From the NCBI GenBank assembly GCA_030040955.1, contig JASHSH010000259.1, positions 1-14,766 of the forward strand: a stretch of DNA of 14,766 nt, given 5' to 3'. A program made the position numbers and the translations under genes. Source of the stretch: Rhodospirillales bacterium. Its GTDB lineage: Bacteria; Pseudomonadota; Alphaproteobacteria; Rhodospirillales; Magnetospirillaceae. Below the pieces are notes generated by a model. It made no database searches. It was not told where the DNA came from and saw only the letters and a program-made list of their open reading frames with translations. Positions 1 to 7,163 of the stretch are shown here, in pieces (position 1 is the stretch's first letter; the number at the start of each line of letters is the position of its first letter).

Positions 1-1212
1 GCCTTCGAGCGCAATGCCATCGCCGCCGGCGGGCATGTGCACTGGGCGCGCACGGCGGGCGAGGCGCGCGCGATCGTCCTCGGCATCTGCAAGGCGGCCG
101 GCGCGCGCACGGTGACCAAGGGCAAGTCGATGATCTCCGAGGAGGTCGAGCTCAACCAATTCCTCGAGGCCAACGGCATCGTCCCGGTCGAGACCGACAT
201 GGGCGAGTATGTCATCCAGCTCCGCCACGAGCCGCCCAGCCATCTGCTCGCGCCCGCCTTCCATCTCACCCGCCGGCAATGGACCGACACCTTCCGCGCC
301 GCGCACGCCCAGCTGCCGCCCGAGCGCGGGCTCGACGAGCCACGCCAGATCGCCGACGAGGGCAGGCTGGTTCTGCGCAAGCGCTTCTCCGAGGCCGATG
401 TGGGGATCACCGGCGCGAACTTCCTGATCGCCGAGACCGGCTCGATCGCCATCGTCACCAACGAAGGCAATGGCGATCTGACCCAGACCCTGCCCAAGGT
501 GCATATCGCGCTCACCAGCATCGAGAAGGTGGTGCCGACGCTGGAGGACGCGACCACGCTGCTGCGCCTGCTCGCGCGCTCGGCCACCGGCCAGGAGGCC
601 GCGACCTACACGACCTTCGCCACCGGCCCGCGCCGCGCGCGGGACCTGGACGGGCCGGAAGAGTTCCACGTCGTCCTGCTCGACAACGGCCGCTCGGCGA
701 TGCTGGGCACCGAGTTCCAGGACATGCTGCGCTGCATCCGCTGCTCGGCCTGCCTGAACCACTGCCCGGTGTTCGGCGTGCTCGGCGGGCATTCTTACGG
801 CTGGGTCTATTCCGGGCCGATGGGTTCGGTGCTGACGCCGAGCCTGATCGGCATCGAGCAGTCCGCGCATCTGCCCAACGCCTCCACTTTCTGCGGCAAA
901 TGCGAGAGCGTCTGCCCGGTGAAAATCCCGCTGCCCGGCATGATGCGCCATCTGCGCGAGCGGCAGTGGGAGCGCAAGCTCGACCCGCCGCGCTGGCGAC
1001 TGGGCATGCGCGCCTGGGCCTGGCTCGCGCGCCGGCCCGCGCTCTACCGGATGGTCTGGGCGATGGCGGCGCGCGTCCTCGGGCGGCTGGGCGGACGCAC
1101 GGGACGGTTCCGCAGTCTGCCGCTCGCCGGCGGCTGGACGCAGGGGCGCGACATGCCCGCGCCCGAGGGAAGCAGCTTCCAGAGCCTGTGGGCGGAGCGC
1201 GGACGGCAATGA
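1..1212 (+). CDS. lutB: LutB-type lactate utilization iron-sulfur protein, 5' truncated by window edge
   Basis: Iron-sulfur electron-transfer subunit of the LutABC complex, which oxidises L-lactate to pyruvate in the cytoplasm or at the inner membrane face. The frame is open from base 1, so the true start lies upstream and 403 residues are visible (the family is about 470). Counting base 1 as codon 1, a LUD domain covers roughly residues 1-230, with a GANFLIAETGS segment near 138-148. A ferredoxin-like motif CIRCSACLNHCP follows at 245-256 (Cys 245, 248, 251, 255). A second motif, CGKCESVCP, lies at 298-306 (Cys 298, 301, 305), followed by VKIPLP. The C-terminal tail is basic and Trp-rich. 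The TGA stop overlaps the next gene's ATG (ATGA), so lutC is probably translationally coupled. A lutA gene would be expected to the left. The internal Met at base 37 is not the start, because conserved sequence (AAGGHVHWART) begins before it. Confidence 0.93.
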   Translation, partial: AFERNAIAAGGHVHWARTAGEARAIVLGICKAAGARTVTKGKSMISEEVELNQFLEANGIVPVETDMGEYVIQLRHEPPSHLLAPAFHLTRRQWTDTFRAAHAQLPPERGLDEPRQIADEGRLVLRKRFSEADVGITGANFLIAETGSIAIVTNEGNGDLTQTLPKVHIALTSIEKVVPTLEDATTLLRLLARSATGQEAATYTTFATGPRRARDLDGPEEFHVVLLDNGRSAMLGTEFQDMLRCIRCSACLNHCPVFGVLGGHSYGWVYSGPMGSVLTPSLIGIEQSAHLPNASTFCGKCESVCPVKIPLPGMMRHLRERQWERKLDPPRWRLGMRAWAWLARRPALYRMVWAMAARVLGRLGGRTGRFRSLPLAGGWTQGRDMPAPEGSSFQSLWAERGRQ

Positions 1213-1904
1213 GCGGCCCGGGCGGGCGCGATCAGATTCTGGGGGGCATCCGGCGCGCGCTCGGCCGCGGCCCGCTCGCAGGAGCAGACGCGGCGGAGGC
1301 GCAATCGCGGCTCGCGGAAGCGCGACCCAATCTGGTACCGGCGCGCACGCGCGGGCTCGACGGCGACGCGCGCCTCGCCATGTTCGCGCAATTCGCCGAG
1401 GAGGCCGACGCGACCACGGTGCGCGTGCCCGACCGCAATTCCGTGCCCAAGGCGATCGCCGAATATCTCGCCGCGCGCAACCTGCCGGCCGAGGCGGTGA
1501 TGGCGCCGGATGCCGCGCTCGACGCCTATCCCTGGGCCGACCAGCCGCTGCTCACCATCCGGCGCGATCGCGCCCGGGAAAGCGACGCGGTCGGCATCAC
1601 GACCGCATTCTGCGCCATCGCCGAGACCGGCACGATCATGCTCGCCTCGTCGCCCGATGCGCCGACCACGCTCAATTTCCTGCCCGGCACGCATATCGTG
1701 GTGATCGAGAAGAGCCGCGTGGTCGGCTCCTACGAGGAAGCCTGGGCGCGGCTGCGCGAGCGCAATGCGGGCGAGGGCGGCGCGATGCCGCGCGCGGTCA
1801 ACTTCGTCACCGGCCCATCGCGCACGGGCGATATCGAGCAGCGCCTCCAGCTCGGCGCGCACGGGCCCATCCGCCTGCATCTGGTGCTGGTCGAGGGGCC
1901 CTGA
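1209..1904 (+). CDS. lutC: LutC-type lactate utilization protein (LUD domain)
   Basis: Third component of the LutABC L-lactate oxidation system; its biochemical role within the complex is not well defined. The 231-residue protein starts at an ATG whose last three bases overlap the lutB stop, a tight coupling that fixes the start. It is a single LUD domain: a basic N-terminal helix (ILGGIRRALGRG), a central AIAETGTIMLASSPDAP segment, NFLPGTHIVVIEKS, and the C-terminal family signature VTGPSRTGDIEQRLQLGAHG before a terminal hydrophobic strand. The length matches LutC proteins (about 220-240). Unlike LutB it has no cysteine clusters. gntK follows after only 5 bp, so lactate and gluconate genes seem to share a transcript. 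Confidence 0.92.
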   Translation: MSGPGGRDQILGGIRRALGRGPLAGADAAEAQSRLAEARPNLVPARTRGLDGDARLAMFAQFAEEADATTVRVPDRNSVPKAIAEYLAARNLPAEAVMAPDAALDAYPWADQPLLTIRRDRARESDAVGITTAFCAIAETGTIMLASSPDAPTTLNFLPGTHIVVIEKSRVVGSYEEAWARLRERNAGEGGAMPRAVNFVTGPSRTGDIEQRLQLGAHGPIRLHLVLVEGP

Positions 1905-1909
1905 GGCGC

Positions 1910-2425
1910 ATGGCGCCGCCCACGATCGTCGTGGTGATGGGGGTCGCGGGCGCCGGCAAGACGACGGTCGGCGAATTGCTCGCGGCGCGGCTGGGCTGGG
2001 AGTTCGCCGACGCTGACGGGTTCCATACGCCGGAGAATGTCGAGAAGATGCGGCGCGGCCAGCCGCTCACCGACGCAGACCGCGGACCCTGGCTCGACCG
2101 GCTCGCGGCCGGGATCGACGGATGGATCGCGGCCAAGCGCCCCACCGTGCTCGCTTGCTCCGCGTTGCGCCGCGCCTATCGCGACCGGCTCGCCCACGGT
2201 CGGCGCGAGGTGCTGTTCCTGCATCTCGACGCGCCGCGCGCGGAGCTCTCCGCCCGCCTCGCGGCCCGGCGCGGCCATTACATGCCGGCGAGCCTGCTCG
2301 ACAGCCAGCTCGCCACGCTCGAGCAGCCGGGCGCCGACGAAGCGGCCGTCATCGTCGATGCTTCCGGCACCCCGGCGCAGGTGGTGGGCCGCGCGGTCGC
2401 CGCGCTCGGTGCCGGGCGCGGCTAG
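1910..2425 (+). CDS. gntK: Gluconokinase
   Basis: Cytoplasmic kinase converting D-gluconate and ATP to 6-phosphogluconate, for entry to the Entner-Doudoroff or pentose phosphate routes. It has 171 residues, close to E. coli GntK (about 175). It opens with a P-loop, GVAGAGKTT at residues 11-19. Family signatures follow: DADGFHTPENVEKMRRGQPL, LTDADRGPWL, ACSALRRAYRD and, towards the C-terminus, RRGHYMPASLLDSQLATLE. These form a near-complete set of gluconokinase blocks, so the assignment is strong. The ATG lies 5 bp after lutC, and the lutC stop region itself (CTGAGG) can serve as a ribosome-binding site. Its TAG stop is shared, as palindromic CTAG, with the convergent fructokinase gene. No gluconate transporter or regulator is visible beside it. 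Confidence 0.93.
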   Translation: MAPPTIVVVMGVAGAGKTTVGELLAARLGWEFADADGFHTPENVEKMRRGQPLTDADRGPWLDRLAAGIDGWIAAKRPTVLACSALRRAYRDRLAHGRREVLFLHLDAPRAELSARLAARRGHYMPASLLDSQLATLEQPGADEAAVIVDASGTPAQVVGRAVAALGAGRG

Positions 2426-3348
2426 GAATCCATCTCGCGACGCCAGGGCGGGTCCGCGCCCGGCCGCGAGCAGGTGATCGCCGCGGCTTTGCCGGCGAAG
2501 ACGAGGGCGCGCCCAAGCTGATCCTCGGAAAGCGCGCGCAGCGACTCGCGCCGCAATACCCCCGCCTCGGACAGCCAGACCAGCAGCGCGGCGTGGAACG
2601 TATCGCCCGCTCCGATCGTGTCGACCACCTGCGCGGGCTGGGCCGGGCGCATTACGCGCACCTTCTTCGTGTAGGCGGTCGCGCCGGCCTCGCCAGCGGT
2701 GACGATCACCAGCGACGCGCCGCGCGCCAGCCAGTCGGCGGCGGCATCGTCGGCCTGCGCGCTGGGACGCAGATAGGCGAGATCGTCGGTCGAGACCCGC
2801 ACGATGTCGGCGAGCCGCAGCAGCTCCTCGATCCGCGCGCGGTAGCCGGCGGGGTCGCGGATCAGCGTCGGCCGGCAGTTGGGGTCGATGGAGACGGTGG
2901 CGCCGGGCCGCGCCGCCTCGACCAGGCGGCGGCATTCGGCGTGCGGAGCCGGCTCGATCAGCGGCACCGAACCGACATGCACCAGCTCGACGCCGCCCAG
3001 CCCTACTTGCGCCGGATCGAACTTCCACAGCCGCGAGGCCGTCGCTTCGTCGTAGAACAGATACTGCGCCTGGGTGCCGACATAACGCACGAAGGCGAGC
3101 GTGGTCTGGTGATCGGACCGGGTGAGGCGGGCGATATCGACGCGCGAGGAGGTCAGTCGCTCGGCCAGCATGGCGCCGAACGCATCCGTCGAGATGCCGC
3201 CGACGAATCCGACCTGTGCGCCGAGGCGGCCGATGGCCACCGCGACGTTCAGGCAGGAGCCGCCCGCCACCGGATGGTAGGCGTCGCGCCCGTCGGGCAA
3301 ACGGACGGGGACGAAGTCGATCAGCGCGTCGCCGCAGATCAGGATCAT
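2422..3348 (-). CDS. PfkB-family carbohydrate kinase, probable fructokinase
   Basis: Ribokinase-fold sugar kinase, most likely ATP-dependent fructokinase making fructose-6-phosphate in the cytoplasm. It has 308 residues, normal for the family. PfkB signature 1 lies near residues 29-58 (GGSCLNVAVAIGRLGAQVGF and GGISTDAFG). Signature 2 is DTIGAGDTF at 243-251, whose Asp249 is the expected catalytic base. An AAAITCSRPGADPP tail resembles ScrK/FrcK-type fructokinases. The ATG start is preceded by a weak G-rich stretch rather than a clear Shine-Dalgarno. The gene lies 12 bp downstream of the HAD gene on the same strand, so the two probably form an operon. FrcBCA 3 kb away would supply fructose, so it may play the FrcK role. 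The exact substrate within the PfkB family (fructose, 2-keto-3-deoxygluconate or another ketose) cannot be settled from motifs alone. Confidence 0.85.
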   Translation of the reverse strand: MILICGDALIDFVPVRLPDGRDAYHPVAGGSCLNVAVAIGRLGAQVGFVGGISTDAFGAMLAERLTSSRVDIARLTRSDHQTTLAFVRYVGTQAQYLFYDEATASRLWKFDPAQVGLGGVELVHVGSVPLIEPAPHAECRRLVEAARPGATVSIDPNCRPTLIRDPAGYRARIEELLRLADIVRVSTDDLAYLRPSAQADDAAADWLARGASLVIVTAGEAGATAYTKKVRVMRPAQPAQVVDTIGAGDTFHAALLVWLSEAGVLRRESLRALSEDQLGRALVFAGKAAAITCSRPGADPPWRREMDS

Positions 3349-3360
3349 CGCCCGCCCCGC

Positions 3361-4065
3361 CTAAACCGACCGGCGCACGCCGACCTCGTCGAGATGGCGC
3401 AGCAGATCGGCCGGGTCCTCGTAGACGCGATAGGCGCCGGCGCGCACCAGCTCGTCCTCGCCATAGCCCCCGGACAGCAGGCCGACGCCGAGCGCGCGGG
3501 CGCGCCGCGCGGCGAGCAGATCCCACACGCTGTCGCCGACCACCATGCTGTCCTCGACCGCGACGCCGAGCCGGCTGGCGGCGGTGAGGAAAAGATCGGG
3601 GTCGGGTTTGGCGTACATCACCTGGTCGCGCGTCACCACCGGCACGCGCGCGGGATCGACTCCCAGCATCTCGATCAGGAACTTGGCGGTCTCCATCCTT
3701 CCGCTGGTGGCGATCGCCCAGGCCACGCCCTGCTCGGTGAGCGCGGCGAGCAGCTCGCGCGCGCCGGGCAGGGGCTTCACGTCGGGCAGGCGCTTGAGGA
3801 AGGCCTCGGCATGCCCCGCGCGCAAACCGTCGATCAGCGCGGGCGTGATCGGATGGCCCATCTCGCGCAACAGCGCGTTGGCGAACAGCCCGCCCGACAT
3901 GCCGATGCGGCGATGGATGCGCCACACCGAAAGCGGCAGGCCCGCCGCGTCCAGCGCTTCGTGCCAGGACAAGACATGCTCGTACACGCTGTCGACCAGC
4001 GTGCCGTCGAGGTCGAACAGGAACGATGGCGGGCGCGACGGCGCCGGCGTCTCGGCCGCGGCCAT
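3361..4065 (-). CDS. HAD-superfamily hydrolase, phosphoglycolate phosphatase / beta-phosphoglucomutase-like
   Basis: Cytoplasmic phosphatase or phosphomutase of the haloacid dehalogenase superfamily, 234 residues. All four HAD motifs are present: motif I DLDGTLVDS, with nucleophile Asp18 and acid/base Asp20; motif II ATSG at 119-122; motif III Lys153 in AKPDPDLF; motif IV GDSVWDLLAA, with Asp178 and Asp182. A helical cap (residues about 30-95) follows motif I, as in subfamily IA enzymes such as Gph, PgmB and YniC-like sugar phosphatases. The ATG start is supported by GGGGAGGA about 6 bases upstream. It is transcribed divergently from ccmD and followed 12 bp later by the fructokinase gene. Context suggests it acts on a sugar phosphate, perhaps to relieve accumulation, but the substrate is not visible in the sequence. 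Confidence 0.85.
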   Translation of the reverse strand: MAAAETPAPSRPPSFLFDLDGTLVDSVYEHVLSWHEALDAAGLPLSVWRIHRRIGMSGGLFANALLREMGHPITPALIDGLRAGHAEAFLKRLPDVKPLPGARELLAALTEQGVAWAIATSGRMETAKFLIEMLGVDPARVPVVTRDQVMYAKPDPDLFLTAASRLGVAVEDSMVVGDSVWDLLAARRARALGVGLLSGGYGEDELVRAGAYRVYEDPADLLRHLDEVGVRRSV

Positions 4066-4140
4066 GGACGATTCCTCCCCGAATTTTGCGCTTCCAGCCT
4101 AGCCCAGAAACGGGGCCCGAACCATGCCGCGTCTGGCCGG

Positions 4141-4169
4141 GTGACTCGCCCGTCGCCCCAAGCTAGATT
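4141..4169 (+). promoter_or_regulatory. Candidate sigma-70-like promoter for ccmD-ccmE-xylB
   Basis: GTGACT at 4141-4146 (four of six matches to TTGACA) and TAGATT at 4164-4169 (four of six to TATAAT) are separated by exactly 17 bp. Transcription would begin about 4176-4178, at or next to the ATG at 4178, predicting a leaderless message. The stretch lies in the 177-bp divergent region between the HAD gene and ccmD, where a promoter is required. Seen by eye only; the matches are moderate. Confidence 0.4.
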
Positions 4170-4177
4170 GCCGCGCC

Positions 4178-4246
4178 ATGACCGTTTCCGCCCCAGCGCG
4201 CCCCGTCGATTCGCGCGGCCGCGCAACGCGGTTCCGCCCGCGATGA
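4178..4246 (+). CDS. Possible 22-residue leaderless leader ORF overlapping ccmD start
   Basis: A 22-codon frame begins with ATG at 4178 (MTVSAPARP...) and ends ...ATRFRPR with TGA at 4244-4246. Its stop overlaps the ccmD ATG as ATGA, the same coupling geometry used by the lut and frc genes here. The ATG lies 8 bases after a candidate -10 box, so it could be the first codon of a leaderless transcript. ccmD has no recognisable Shine-Dalgarno of its own, which would fit translational coupling to this frame. The peptide is basic (six Arg), with no Cys, His or hydrophobic segment, so a cysteine- or haem-sensing role is not suggested by composition. It may be chance or a remnant of an upstream ccm gene; it resembles no family I know. 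Confidence 0.3.
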   Translation: MTVSAPARPVDSRGRATRFRPR

Positions 4247-4431
4247 ACGATCTCGAGAGCTTCCTGTCGATGGGCGGCTATGCGGGCTTCGTCTGGCCGG
4301 CCTACGGGCTGGTCCTGGTCGTCGTGCTTGCCCTCGTCCTGGTCTCGCTGCGTCGGCTGCGCCGGGCCGAAGGCGAGCTCCGCGAGCTGCGCGGCGAGGC
4401 GCGTGACGATCGCGCGGACGAGGAAGCGTGA
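4243..4431 (+). CDS. ccmD: Haem exporter / cytochrome c maturation protein CcmD
   Basis: Small single-pass inner-membrane protein that helps release holo-CcmE from the CcmABC haem-loading complex during System I cytochrome c maturation. It has 62 residues: a short N-terminal stretch containing FLSMGGYAGFVWPAYG, typical of CcmD, a membrane helix about 16-36 (LVLVVVLALVLVSL), then a highly charged helix with Arg/Glu repeats ending in an acidic tail. The ATG is chosen because the conserved MGGY region follows directly and because it overlaps the preceding small frame. The stop overlaps the ccmE GTG start (GTGA). CcmC, usually encoded just upstream, is absent: the gene upstream is a divergent HAD gene. 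Assignment rests on length, topology, the MGGYAGFVWPAY block and adjacency to a clear ccmE. Confidence 0.87.
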   Translation: MNDLESFLSMGGYAGFVWPAYGLVLVVVLALVLVSLRRLRRAEGELRELRGEARDDRADEEA

Positions 4432-4871
4432 CCCGCAAGCGCCGCCGCTTGATCTTCGTCGGCATCGGCATGGCCGCGCTCGCCGGCGCGACCGCGCTGG
4501 TGCTGAGCGCGCTCAACGACACGCTGGTTTATTTCCTCACCCCGGCCGAGCTGAAGGCGAAGCCCGAGCTGGCGGGGCGGCATGTGCGTATCGGCGGGCT
4601 GGTCGAGAAGGGCAGCGTGCGGCGCGACGGAAGCACGGTGCATTTCACCGTCACCGATCTCACCGCGAGCTTGCCGGTGACCTATACCGGCATCCTTCCC
4701 GACCTGTTTCGGGAGGGCCAAGGCGTAGTCGCGGAGGGTCGGGTGGACGGGGCGGGCGTGTTCGAGGCCAGCGAGGTGCTCGCCAAGCACGACGAGAACT
4801 ACATGCCGAAGGAAGTCGCCGACGCGCTGAAGAAGTCGGGCCACTGGAAGGACGAGTACGGCCAGAAATAG
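4428..4871 (+). CDS. ccmE: Cytochrome c-type biogenesis haem chaperone CcmE
   Basis: Periplasmic haem chaperone anchored in the inner membrane; it binds haem covalently and hands it to CcmF/H for attachment to apocytochrome c. It has 147 residues, close to the usual 140-160. A basic N-terminus (MTRKRRR) precedes one signal-anchor helix (about 8-28). A periplasmic beta-barrel follows with RIGGLVEKGSV and VTYTGILPDLFREGQGVVAEG. The haem-binding motif is KHDENYMP, with His121 as the covalent haem ligand and Tyr125 matching the conserved HxxxY, then a flexible C-terminal tail. Translation starts at GTG overlapping the ccmD stop. The next gene is xylB, not ccmF, so the usual ccm cluster is split; CcmA, B, C, F, G and H must lie elsewhere if System I is functional. 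Confidence 0.95.
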   Translation: MTRKRRRLIFVGIGMAALAGATALVLSALNDTLVYFLTPAELKAKPELAGRHVRIGGLVEKGSVRRDGSTVHFTVTDLTASLPVTYTGILPDLFREGQGVVAEGRVDGAGVFEASEVLAKHDENYMPKEVADALKKSGHWKDEYGQK

Positions 4872-4882
4872 GCCGGCGCGCG

Positions 4883-6421
4883 ATGGCCAATTTCCTCGGC
4901 ATCGATCTCGGCACTTCCTCGGTCAAGGCACTCCTGGTCGATGGCGGCCAGAGACCCATCGCGCACGCAGCCGAGCCGCTGGTCACCCTCCATCCCGCTC
5001 CGCTCGCTTCCGAGCAGGAGCCCGAGGATTGGATCCGCGCGGTCGAGGCCGTGCTCGCGCGCCTGCACGCGGCGGAGCCGGGCGCGATGAGCGGGGTCGC
5101 CGCGCTCGGGGTCTCCGGCCAGATGCACGCGGCCCTGCTGCTCGACCGATCCGACCGGCCCGTCCGCCCGGCGATGCTGTGGAACGACGGCCGCGCCGAG
5201 GCCGAGGCGCGCGAGCTGAATGCGCGATCCCGTGATCTCGCGCGCCGCCTCGGCGTGTCTGCCATGCCCGGCTTCACCGCGCCCAAGCTCGCTTGGCTCG
5301 CGCGTCACGAACCCGCCGCGTTCGCCCGCGCGCGCTGCCTGCTGCTGACTGCGGACTATGTCCGCCTTCGTCTCACCGGCGAACGCGCGTGCTCGGTCTC
5401 CGACGCGGCCGGGACCTGGCTGCTCGACCAGGAGCGGCGGAATTGGAGCGCCGAGGCCGTGTCGCTCGCCGGTATCGATCCGGCGCTGTTGCCTCCCCTG
5501 ATCGAAGGCAGCGCGGTCGCGGGCAAGTTGCGGCCCGACATCGCCGCACGTTTCGGCCTGCCGGCGGGCTGCGTGGTGGCGGGAGGCGGAGGCGACACCG
5601 CGGTCGCCGGCATCGGGGTCGGGGCGGTGGGCGAGGGGGCGAGCTTCGTCCAGCTCGGCACCGCGGCGCAGATTTTCGTCGCCGGCGAATCCTACCGCCC
5701 CGCGCCGGAGCGGATGGTGCACGCTTTCTGCCACGCGCTGCAGGGGCGCTGGTACGGCATGGCCGCGCTGCTCAACGGAGCGAGCGTGCTTGCCGTCACC
5801 GCGCGCCTGCTCGGCTATCCCGAGGTCGGTGCCATGCTGGCGGAGGCCGAGCGCGAATTCCATGGGCCGTCGCGCCTGCTCTATCTGCCCTACCTGGCCG
5901 GCGAGCGCACGCCGCACGACGATCCGTTCGCGCGCGGGACCATTGTCGGCCTCGGACCGGAGACGGACCGCGCCGAGATCGTCCTCGCCGCGCTCGAAGG
6001 GGTTGCATTCGCGCTGGCCGACGGACTCGCCGCGCTCGCCGCCGCGGGCGTGCCGGTATCGGCGCCCGGCCTCATCGGCGGCGGCGCGCGCAGCCGCTTA
6101 TGGGCGCGGCTGATCGCTTCGATTCTCGACCTCCCGCTCAAGCGCTACGTCGAGGGCGAGTTCGGTCCGGCCTTCGGCGCGGCGCGGCTGGCCCGCTTGG
6201 CGCTCGGCAGGGATTCGTCCGACGCGTTGCTCGGCGAACCGCCCGTCGCCGAGATCGTCGTGCCCGAGCGTGCCCTTGCCGCGGCTTATGCGCCCAGGCT
6301 TGAGGCTTTCCGGCGCGTCTACGGCGCGCTCCAGCCGGAATATCGGGCGATGGCGATCCAGGTGCCGGACCGACCTACGCCGCCATCGGCTCCTGCGGCG
6401 GCGCCTTGGCCCCGGTCATGA
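4883..6421 (+). CDS. xylB: Xylulokinase (FGGY family)
   Basis: Cytoplasmic kinase phosphorylating D-xylulose to xylulose-5-phosphate for the pentose phosphate pathway. N-terminal phosphate-binding motif GIDLGTSSVKALL (residues 6-18), GVSGQMHAA at 76-84, the XylB-type MLWNDGRA at 98-105, AGGGGDTAVAGIG with catalytic Asp238, GTAAQIF near 259-265, and PYLAGERTPHDDPFARG, which is highly characteristic of xylulokinases. The ATG lies 11 bp after ccmE without a strong Shine-Dalgarno, so it is probably coupled to ccmE. The protein has 512 residues against about 484-500 usual; the surplus is a Pro/Ala-rich tail of about 23 residues, most of it encoded antisense to the end of frcA (47-bp overlap). No xylose isomerase or polyol dehydrogenase is in the window, so xylulose must come from an enzyme encoded elsewhere. 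Confidence 0.92.
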   Translation: MANFLGIDLGTSSVKALLVDGGQRPIAHAAEPLVTLHPAPLASEQEPEDWIRAVEAVLARLHAAEPGAMSGVAALGVSGQMHAALLLDRSDRPVRPAMLWNDGRAEAEARELNARSRDLARRLGVSAMPGFTAPKLAWLARHEPAAFARARCLLLTADYVRLRLTGERACSVSDAAGTWLLDQERRNWSAEAVSLAGIDPALLPPLIEGSAVAGKLRPDIAARFGLPAGCVVAGGGGDTAVAGIGVGAVGEGASFVQLGTAAQIFVAGESYRPAPERMVHAFCHALQGRWYGMAALLNGASVLAVTARLLGYPEVGAMLAEAEREFHGPSRLLYLPYLAGERTPHDDPFARGTIVGLGPETDRAEIVLAALEGVAFALADGLAALAAAGVPVSAPGLIGGGARSRLWARLIASILDLPLKRYVEGEFGPAFGAARLARLALGRDSSDALLGEPPVAEIVVPERALAAAYAPRLEAFRRVYGALQPEYRAMAIQVPDRPTPPSAPAAAPWPRS

Positions 6422-7163
6422 TGGCGACCGCGTCCGACATCGAGTGATCGCCGGGCCTGATCACCGCGATGCGCCGGCCCAGCCGCATGATGTGAATGCG
6501 GTCGGCGACCTCGAACACATGCGGCATGTTGTGGCTGATCAGCACGATCGGCAGGCCCTTGCGCTTGACGTCGAGGATCAGCTCGAGCACGCGGCGCGAT
6601 TCCTTGACCCCGAGCGCCGCGGTCGGCTCGTCCATGATGATGACGCGGCTGCCGAAGGCGGCGGCGCGCGCCACCGCCACTCCCTGACGCTGGCCGCCAG
6701 ACAGGGTTTCCACCGTCTGGTTGATGTTCTGGATGGTGAGCAGGCCGAGGGAGGAAAGCTGCTCGCGCGCCTGGCGCTGCATCTCGGCGCGGTCGAGGCG
6801 GCGGAACAGCGCGCCCAGCAGGCCCTTGTGGCGCAGCTCGCGCCCCAGGAACAGATTGTCGGCGATGCTTAGCGCGGGCGAGACGGCCAGCGTCTGGTAC
6901 ACGGTCTCGATGCCGGCGTTGCGCGCCTCGATCGGCGAATGAAAGTGCACCGGCTTGCCTTCCATGCGGATCTCGCCCGAATCCGGCGTCATCGCGCCGC
7001 TGAGTATCTTGATCAGCGTGCTCTTGCCGGCGCCGTTGTCGCCGATCACCGCGAGTATCTCGCCCGGATAGAGGTCGAAGTCGGCGCCGTCGAGCGCGAC
7101 CACGCGGCCGAAATGCTTGACCAGGCCGCGGCTTTGCAGAATGGGCTGGCGCTGATCGCTCAT
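6375..7163 (-). CDS. frcA: Sugar ABC transporter ATP-binding protein, FrcA type
   Basis: Cytoplasmic ATPase powering the fructose/mannose/ribose importer. It has 262 residues with a single ABC domain, unlike the duplicated RbsA/XylG ATPases, which matches FrcA. Walker A is GDNGAGKST at 41-49, the Q-loop Gln90 is in ETVYQTLAVSPALS, the ABC signature LSGGQRQG is at 154-161, Walker B VIIMDEP is at 174-180 with Glu179, and the H-loop is His211. The ATG at 7163 overlaps the permease stop (ATGA), so it is preferred over upstream in-frame starts that would run deep into frcC. Last gene of the transporter block; its final 47 bases lie antisense to xylB. Confidence 0.93.
   Translation of the reverse strand: MSDQRQPILQSRGLVKHFGRVVALDGADFDLYPGEILAVIGDNGAGKSTLIKILSGAMTPDSGEIRMEGKPVHFHSPIEARNAGIETVYQTLAVSPALSIADNLFLGRELRHKGLLGALFRRLDRAEMQRQAREQLSSLGLLTIQNINQTVETLSGGQRQGVAVARAAAFGSRVIIMDEPTAALGVKESRRVLELILDVKRKGLPIVLISHNMPHVFEVADRIHIMRLGRRIAVIRPGDHSMSDAVAIMTGAKAPPQEPMAA

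Noticed and set aside
1730..3925. Open frame of about 730 codons on the minus strand across lutC, gntK and the fructokinase
   Set aside because: Arg/Ala-rich translation without motifs, out of frame with the real genes.
2122..4431. Very long open frame on the plus strand running through the fructokinase and HAD regions
   Set aside because: It is the antisense shadow of two genes with complete PfkB and HAD motifs; GC-rich codon use removes stops from the opposite strand. Only its last 62 codons (ccmD) are real.
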